NCBI GenBank assembly: GCA_029250305.1
Contig: JAQXFM010000184.1
Span: forward strand, 1 to 11,283
Reading direction: 5' to 3'
Origin: Candidatus Poseidoniaceae archaeon
GTDB taxonomy: Archaea; Thermoplasmatota; Poseidoniia; Poseidoniales; Poseidoniaceae
DNA: 11,283 nt
Below the pieces are notes generated by a model that made no database searches, was not told the origin of the DNA, and saw only the letters and a list, made by a program, of their open reading frames with translations. Of this stretch, positions 7,295 to 11,283 are shown piece by piece. The position numbers and the translations under genes were made by a program. How positions within the stretch are numbered: the stretch's first letter is position 1; the number at the start of each line of letters is the position of its first letter.

Positions 7295-7310
7295 TTTAGG
7301 TTGGCCTAAA
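7295..7310. promoter_or_regulatory. DtxR/IdeR-like iron box 2 (at predicted transcription start)
   Basis: Perfect dyad TTTAGG-TTGG-CCTAAA. Aligned with the 19-base DtxR consensus from memory it matches 14 positions, including an uninterrupted TTAGGTT. Its centre is 34 bases from that of box 1, about three helical turns, so two repressor units could bind on the same face of the DNA. It overlaps the predicted transcription start. The two boxes together indicate iron- or manganese-dependent repression of the downstream cassette. Confidence 0.75.
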
Positions 7311-7324
7311 CCGGGATGATTTGA

Positions 7325-8380
7325 ATGGACTACAAAATTGCAAAATCACTGATAATGACCCTCTTAATTGGAACAACCGCACTTGCCGGGTGTCTTGGAA
7401 CCGGAGACGAATCTGATGATTCCGACCTCGAATCGCTGGTGATTGCCTTCAGCATCAAAGACGACTACACCAATGTCGATGAGAACCCTCAAAAGTTTGC
7501 TGATTACCTCGGCAAAGCCCTCAACATGGATGTCTCTCTCTATCCAATTGATTCTGAAGGAGCCGCCCTTCAAGCACTGCGCTTTGGAAACGCCGACATC
7601 GCGTTCATGGATGGCGGTGCAGCGTGGGTCGGATGGCAACAATATGGCCTCGAAGCACTCGCAGCGGATCAAAAATCAGACGGTCGAACTTACTACAGCG
7701 CTCACGCTGTTGTTCTCAAAGATTCAGACATCGCCGCTGCCCATCTCGACGACGACCCGAGCACCGATCCATTCTCATTGATGGCTGGAAAAACCTCGTG
7801 CCACACAGGATGGCTCAAATCTGCAGGCATGCTTTTGCCAATGGGATTCCTGATTGGAAACGGATATGCAAATGTCATCGGTGATGCCAATGATGTGGAA
7901 TCCCTTCGAACCACCATCACAAATTTCTTCAATGAAAATGCGAGCATTCCAGATTCAGGAACGCCGTACTACTCCTACAGCGGTGCTGTCAAGTGTTTGT
8001 CTGAAGGTGTGGGCGATGTGGCCTTTGCGAAAGATTCCACCATCGGTGCCTACTGTGGCAATGAAGATGCATCCACCAATGAAGACTGGTGCCTTGCGGA
8101 ATCAGATTACATCTTGCTTCCATCCTACGGCAACGCTCCTTCCCACCCAGTGATGTACAACCCTCAGACCTCAGATTCTGTCACCATGAACCTCGTGCAA
8201 GCGGCATTGGTCGACATGGTAAACACAGACGAAGGCAAGTCGATTCTGGAAAACGTACTCAACACGCCAGCAATCTCTGCTACTACTGCTACTGAGCACC
8301 TCGCATCATACGGGAACTTGATCGAAGATGTCCCTGGCATCTCGTCGTACTTCGACTCAAAGTACGAAATCACGGAGTGA
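7325..8380 (+). CDS. Transferrin-like single-lobe substrate-binding lipoprotein (probable Fe(III) binder)
   Basis: 351 residues with a lipoprotein signal (residues 1-22) ending in LAGC, Cys23 being the lipid anchor, then an acidic linker. The mature part is one type II periplasmic-binding lobe of about 315 residues. Several blocks match the human transferrin N-lobe as I recall it: SCHTG..(K)SAG..LPMG (158-174), YSGAVKCL..GVGDVAFAKDSTI (218-240) and PSHPV (272-276). All four iron ligands have counterparts: Asp96 (D63), Tyr124 (Y95), Tyr218 (Y188) and His274 (H249). The anion-binding Thr120 is Thr161, while Arg124 is Lys165. Cys159 and Cys224 match the C118-C194 disulfide; Cys244 and Cys256 may form a second. 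E. coli PhnD lacks these blocks and has no Asp at the first position. The gene leads an ABC cassette behind two iron boxes. A capture role for ferric iron plus carbonate at the cell surface is inferred; phosphonate binding is the default alternative. Confidence 0.85.
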   Translation: MDYKIAKSLIMTLLIGTTALAGCLGTGDESDDSDLESLVIAFSIKDDYTNVDENPQKFADYLGKALNMDVSLYPIDSEGAALQALRFGNADIAFMDGGAAWVGWQQYGLEALAADQKSDGRTYYSAHAVVLKDSDIAAAHLDDDPSTDPFSLMAGKTSCHTGWLKSAGMLLPMGFLIGNGYANVIGDANDVESLRTTITNFFNENASIPDSGTPYYSYSGAVKCLSEGVGDVAFAKDSTIGAYCGNEDASTNEDWCLAESDYILLPSYGNAPSHPVMYNPQTSDSVTMNLVQAALVDMVNTDEGKSILENVLNTPAISATTATEHLASYGNLIEDVPGISSYFDSKYEITE

Positions 8381-8569
8381 ATCAAACCTCTTCCATGACA
8401 ACACCGTCGGCGGAGCAATCCAGTCGCCTCACCCAATCGGAGGGGTTGCTTCGTCGGCACTCTGGTGGCCTTCTATGACTCAAATCAGACTTCATCATCA
8501 TAATCGGGTGGCTGATACCGCCCAACCGTTTGAAAAAGACCTGCTTGCAGGGCTGGTTGAGGGGATGCT
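8381..8569 (+). other. 189-base spacer with two overlapping micro-ORFs
   Basis: No recognised gene. Two very short frames are chained by ATGA overlaps: 8395-8478 (27 codons, MTTPSAEQSS...) and 8475-8573 (32 codons, MTQIRLHHHN...AGLVEGML), the latter overlapping the ATPase start by ATGA at 8570. GGTGG precedes the second ATG by about 7 bases, and GAGGGG precedes the ATPase ATG by 5 bases. A possible hairpin pairs GAGCAATCC (from 8413) with GGGTTGCTT (from 8443). The spacer could be a processing or attenuation region that lets the binding protein be made in excess of the ATPase and permease. Whether the micro-ORFs are translated cannot be judged from one sequence. Confidence 0.3.
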
Positions 8570-9256
8570 ATGAGCAACGAAGCCATCCTTTCATTGAACG
8601 ACCTGGTCATCGGTTATGGGGACCCACTTTCGGAGCCAATCTCTCTCGAGGTTAAACCCGGAGAAATTATAGCGATCCTCGGCCCGTCTGGTATTGGAAA
8701 AACCACCCTCATTCGAACCATTGCAGGGCTTGTTCGACCACTCAGTGGTTCCTTTACCCTCAATTTAGAGCGCCGAGGTGGCCTTGGTTACATCCCACAA
8801 AGACTCGGTCTTGTTCGACATGCAACCGTTGCCCACAACGTCTCGTTAGGCGCTCGTGTAAACATACCATGGTCGAAGACGATGTTCCAAGAGCGAAAAG
8901 AACGGACGTATGAGGCCATTCGCACGCTCGGGATTGAAGACAAGGCCACTGAACCAGTCCGAAGATTGTCTGGCGGTCAACAACGCCGTGTCGCAACCGC
9001 TCGAACCCTTGCTCAACAGCCTCAATTGATGCTTGCTGATGAATTTCTTGGCGAACTTGATCAGACCAACGTGGACATTGTCCTCGGTGCCGTTGGAAAA
9101 CTTGTCGAGAACGGCACGGCCATCGTTATGGTTGAACATCATGAAGACAATGCGAAGAATTTTGCAACCCGCATTTGGGAAATCAAGGAAAAACAATTCC
9201 TCGACATGACCATCGAAGAATGGATTGAGCAGACCTCCACGGGGGAAGAGGAATGA
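8570..9256 (+). CDS. ABC importer ATP-binding protein, PhnC-like
   Basis: 228 residues. Walker A is GPSGIGKTT (38-46), the Q-loop Gln is in YIPQ (77), the signature is LSGGQQRR (133-140), Walker B is LMLADE (D157, E158) followed by the D-loop GELD, and the H-loop is His190 in VEHH. LADEFLGELD replaces the usual LADEPVASLD of PhnC proteins. The length is slightly short of PhnC (about 250-260), with a reduced segment after Walker A. It has a good Shine-Dalgarno (GAGGGG, 5 bases before ATG), and an in-frame stop at 8558-8560 rules out a longer start. It overlaps the permease gene by ATGA. It should power import of whatever the transferrin-like protein binds, presumably ferric iron. Confidence 0.93.
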   Translation: MSNEAILSLNDLVIGYGDPLSEPISLEVKPGEIIAILGPSGIGKTTLIRTIAGLVRPLSGSFTLNLERRGGLGYIPQRLGLVRHATVAHNVSLGARVNIPWSKTMFQERKERTYEAIRTLGIEDKATEPVRRLSGGQQRRVATARTLAQQPQLMLADEFLGELDQTNVDIVLGAVGKLVENGTAIVMVEHHEDNAKNFATRIWEIKEKQFLDMTIEEWIEQTSTGEEE

Positions 9257-10119
9257 AGTACCGTTTGTTTGGCATTCTGGTTGTTCTCTTTTTCTTAGCA
9301 TGGCGCACGCTTGACGGTCTAGTCGAAGGCGACTGGGGTCGCCTCGAAGGGGGCTTGTCCAACCTCGGCGTATTCTTCCGCGAAAGCATGTGGCCACCGA
9401 ATTGGAGCGTGCTCGAAGCCCGCTCCTATCCTGTGTGTGAAGAGGACATTGAGTTCTTTTGTTCGGTTGGCTACCTGGGCATGATGGAGACGCTGAAAAT
9501 TGCATTTGTCTCAACCATCCTCGGTTTCGTGGGTGCAATCTCCCTCTCTTCCCTCGCTGCTCGCAACTTGATGCCAATATGGGTCGCCGTCCCTGTCCGT
9601 ATCTTCCTCTCCGCAGTTCGCAGTTTACCGAGCCTCATATGGGCCATTCTCTTCGTGATTGTAATCGGCTTTGGTCCCCTTTCTGGGGTGTTGGCGATGA
9701 CCTTCTACACGGTTGGATACCTCGGTAAATTGCAGTACGAAGTGTTCGAAGGCATGCCCAACGATCCGCTTGAAGCAGGGCGGGCCATGGGCTTGAGCCG
9801 CCCAAGTATCTTGATGAACATCGTGATTCCAGAAAATGGAAATCATCTCTTGAGTCAATTGATGTTCATGTTCGAATACAACGTTCGACATGGAACCGTC
9901 ATCGGAATTGTCGGCGCCGGTGGGATTGGTTACTACATCAGTACATACCTAAAATTCTTGCAATACGACAAGGTGTTTGCCTTGCTCATCCTGATTTTCA
10001 TCGTTGTCGTTTTGATTGATTTGTTGTCGCTTGCGGTTCGCTCCTTTGTCAATGAAGAGGGCGATGTGCGAAAACCAACATGGTTGAACATGCTCATCCA
10101 AGCACGAAAGCAGGATTGA
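9253..10119 (+). CDS. ABC importer permease, PhnE-like
   Basis: 288 residues with about six hydrophobic helices (roughly 5-18, 78-102, 108-122, 126-150, 205-225 and 240-263). The cytoplasmic EAA loop reads EAGRAMGLSRPSILMNIVIPE (174-194), the contact for the ATPase. Family-typical PhnE blocks are SLPSLIWAILFV (124-135), GFGPLSGVLAMTFYTVGYLGKL and RHGTVIGIVGAGGIG (212-226). A loop of about 55 residues between helices 1 and 2 (23-77) carries PPNWSVL, as in PhnE, plus two Cys (62 and 70) that could form an external disulfide. A single permease gene implies a homodimer. It overlaps the ATPase gene by ATGA (9253-9256). PhnE-like permeases are usually called phosphonate transporters; the linked binding protein and iron boxes argue for iron here. 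Confidence 0.92.
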   Translation: MKYRLFGILVVLFFLAWRTLDGLVEGDWGRLEGGLSNLGVFFRESMWPPNWSVLEARSYPVCEEDIEFFCSVGYLGMMETLKIAFVSTILGFVGAISLSSLAARNLMPIWVAVPVRIFLSAVRSLPSLIWAILFVIVIGFGPLSGVLAMTFYTVGYLGKLQYEVFEGMPNDPLEAGRAMGLSRPSILMNIVIPENGNHLLSQLMFMFEYNVRHGTVIGIVGAGGIGYYISTYLKFLQYDKVFALLILIFIVVVLIDLLSLAVRSFVNEEGDVRKPTWLNMLIQARKQD

Positions 10120-10120
10120 G

Positions 10121-10136
10121 ATTCAGAAGTCTGAAT
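10121..10136. terminator. Inverted repeat between convergent genes, possible bidirectional terminator
   Basis: ATTCAGA (10121-10127) and TCTGAAT (10130-10136) are perfect inverted arms separated by AG. In RNA they can form a 6-bp stem with an AAGT loop. The repeat fills almost exactly the space between the permease stop (10117-10119) and the stop of the oppositely oriented small gene (10137-10139). No T-tract is present, so it may instead stabilise the 3' ends. Confidence 0.45.
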
Positions 10137-10352
10137 TCACTCTGCTGCGATGTGCACTGAGCCATCTTTGTAGAACACTTGAATCCTATCAGGGACTTTT
10201 CGAGTGAGCGCAGCAACTGCTTCGTAGACTTCGTCTTGCTTGACCTTGAACGAGCGCGCAGCCTTTGCCGTCGACCATGGCACGTTTTCAAAATCAGACT
10301 GGCGAATCCATTCGAAGATACGTGCTTCAAGCTCACTCAGTTCTTCCGCCAT
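10137..10352 (-). CDS. Small winged-helix-like protein
   Basis: 71 residues when started at the ATG at 10352. The pattern fits a winged helix-turn-helix: helix 1 LSELEARIFEWIRQ, helix 2 STAKAARSF, recognition-like helix 3 KQDEVYEAVAALTRKV, then a beta wing RIQVFYKDGSVHIAAE. The frame stays open to 10469, but that extension runs into the end of gpsA and carries a less typical composition (MATSMQKNAADAWSLC...), so the internal ATG is preferred. The role could be DNA binding or a structural domain; no metal-binding Cys or His cluster is present, so it is not an obvious iron regulator for the neighbouring cassette. It is convergent with the importer permease and lies 64 bases after gpsA in the same direction. 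Confidence 0.75.
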   Translation of the reverse strand: MAEELSELEARIFEWIRQSDFENVPWSTAKAARSFKVKQDEVYEAVAALTRKVPDRIQVFYKDGSVHIAAE

Positions 10353-10403
10353 GTTACGACCAAGGGCCCATAGACGAAAAGAACACCGATGGTCTGATGC
10401 TAC

Positions 10404-10409
10404 AAAAAA
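10404..10409 (-). terminator. Oligo-T terminator candidate after gpsA
   Basis: A T6 run on the minus strand (AAAAAA on the plus strand), 7 bases downstream of the gpsA stop codon, within CTTTTTTG. This fits archaeal oligo-T termination and would separate gpsA from the small winged-helix gene. Confidence 0.5.
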
Positions 10410-10416
10410 GACAACT

Positions 10417-11283
10417 TCAGTGCAAAGCGACCATGCGTCGGCAGCATTCTTCTGCATCGATGTAGCCATCCAGCAGTGTGTTCAGCGCCTTTGTGAACGG
10501 AATTTGAATTTGCAGTGCTTCAGCCCTCTCGCCAAACATCCGTGCGGCTCGGACGCCTTCTGCAACCATGTGCATCTCCTCAAGGGCTTGTTCAAGCGTA
10601 AGACCTGTGCCCAACTTTTCACCCATTGATCTGTTTCTGCCATGAGGTGATGTCGCCGTCACATAGAGGTCGCCCAAACCAGCGGGGCCAAACGCCACTT
10701 CAGCTCGTGCACCAAGTTTTGGAAGGAGGAGGCAGCCTTCTTTGAAACCAGCCATGAAAATAGCAGCCTTCAGGTTGTCACCACCGAGGCTACCGACTTG
10801 TTTGAGTCCGTCAACTAAGCCGCAAGCAAGCGCTACGACGTTCTTGAACGCACCCCACAATTCAGCACCCGCTGGGTCTGCAGCAGGATGGAGGATGAAG
10901 GTTTGAGTGGTTAATGTCGAGGCAAGGTGTTGCGCAACAGATACATCCTCGCTAGCAACGAGCGCCGTTGTCATCACGCCGCCTGCTGCCTCAGGTGCGA
11001 TGGTTGGGCCGGTGACGACAGCAAGTGGGTTGTTTTTCTGAGCGGCATTCAGTTTTTCATGAATTGCTTGAGAGATGAGTTGGCTTCCCGGTGCGAGCCC
11101 CTTTGCTAGGTCCAACAAAACATGACCGGGCCTGAGGTGCGGAATGATTTGATCCACGACATCGAGAATGACAGAGGATGGGACTGCAAGAACAACGATC
11201 TCAACGCCGTCGAGGGCTTCTTCGACATGCATGGTTGCTTCCATCCCTTCAACCGGATGATCTGGAAGGTATTTTTCGTTCAC
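10417..11283 (-). CDS. gpsA: NAD(P)-dependent glycerol-3-phosphate dehydrogenase, 5' end outside window
   Basis: 288 visible residues covering most of GpsA; the N-terminal Rossmann nucleotide loop (GxGxxG, about the first 45-50 residues) is missing because the gene continues past the window edge, so the GTG at the edge is an internal codon rather than a start. Visible motifs are AVPS (33-36), LAKG (59-62, catalytic-region Lys61), GPTIAPE (92-98), GAFKNVVALACGLVDGL (144-160, with catalytic Lys147), AGLGDLYVT (201-209) and GRNRSMG (215-221, substrate phosphate Arg/Asn). The enzyme interconverts dihydroxyacetone phosphate and sn-glycerol-3-phosphate in the cytoplasm. In bacteria this makes the phospholipid backbone; in an archaeon it bears on which glycerol phosphate stereoisomer is made. 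A T6 tract follows the stop. Confidence 0.95.
   Translation of the reverse strand: MNEKYLPDHPVEGMEATMHVEEALDGVEIVVLAVPSSVILDVVDQIIPHLRPGHVLLDLAKGLAPGSQLISQAIHEKLNAAQKNNPLAVVTGPTIAPEAAGGVMTTALVASEDVSVAQHLASTLTTQTFILHPAADPAGAELWGAFKNVVALACGLVDGLKQVGSLGGDNLKAAIFMAGFKEGCLLLPKLGARAEVAFGPAGLGDLYVTATSPHGRNRSMGEKLGTGLTLEQALEEMHMVAEGVRAARMFGERAEALQIQIPFTKALNTLLDGYIDAEECCRRMVALH

Noticed and set aside
7325..8380. Plain PhnD phosphonate-binding protein
   Set aside because: The fold superfamily and gene order fit, but the ligand-site residues and conserved blocks are those of transferrin, and PhnD-type blocks are missing.
8846..9577. 243-residue minus-strand frame across the ATPase/permease junction
   Set aside because: Antisense to two genes with complete ABC transporter motifs; it shows no recognisable domain.
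10353..10469. N-terminal extension of the small winged-helix protein to 110 residues
   Set aside because: It would overlap the 3' end of gpsA by 53 bases, cross the oligo-T terminator and add residues that do not fit the compact winged-helix pattern.
11281..11283. GTG at the window edge as the gpsA start
   Set aside because: The N-terminal nucleotide-binding GxGxxG region would be absent; the gene almost certainly continues beyond the window.

Overview
The window looks like chromosomal DNA of a planktonic euryarchaeon, most likely Marine Group II (Candidatus Poseidoniales) or a close relative. The evidence is an archaeal/eukaryotic Gar1 domain protein, oligo-T stretches after genes, a short-leader TATA-type promoter, a lipoprotein with an LAGC lipobox, a surface protein with a C-terminal sorting-like helix, and a bacterial-type GpsA (Marine Group II is reported to lack the usual archaeal glycerol-1-phosphate dehydrogenase). 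The lineage is inferred from gene content; no marker phylogeny was possible.

Left block (1-6232, all minus strand, transcribed right to left): a NosF/NosY-like ABC module (ATPase, then an ABC-2 permease, joined by a GTGA overlap), followed 3 bases later by a large N- and C-terminally anchored extracellular protein with many N-glycosylation sequons. After a 59-base gap comes a remarkable protein with a Gar1 core, RGG-rich linkers and three RanBP2-type zinc fingers, then a TPR protein with two membrane helices. A 90-base divergent promoter region (6233-6322) separates this block from a plus-strand membrane protein of unknown function.

Centre-right block (7223-10119, plus strand): a three-gene ABC importer cassette of PhnD-PhnC-PhnE-like layout. 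The binding protein does not carry PhnD-type signatures. It aligns closely, from memory, with the N-lobe of vertebrate transferrin and keeps all four ferric iron ligands (Asp, Tyr, Tyr, His), the anion-binding Thr and a conserved disulfide pair. Its promoter carries two perfect TTTAGG-N4-CCTAAA dyads resembling DtxR/IdeR iron boxes, one at each side of a TATA-like element. Together these suggest an iron-repressed, transferrin-like Fe(III) ABC importer in an archaeon, which would usually be annotated as phosphonate transport. This is the most exciting feature of the window.

Right end (10120-11283, minus strand): a small winged-helix-like protein and the C-terminal part of GpsA, which runs off the window. 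A perfect inverted repeat fills the gap between the importer permease and the convergent winged-helix gene.
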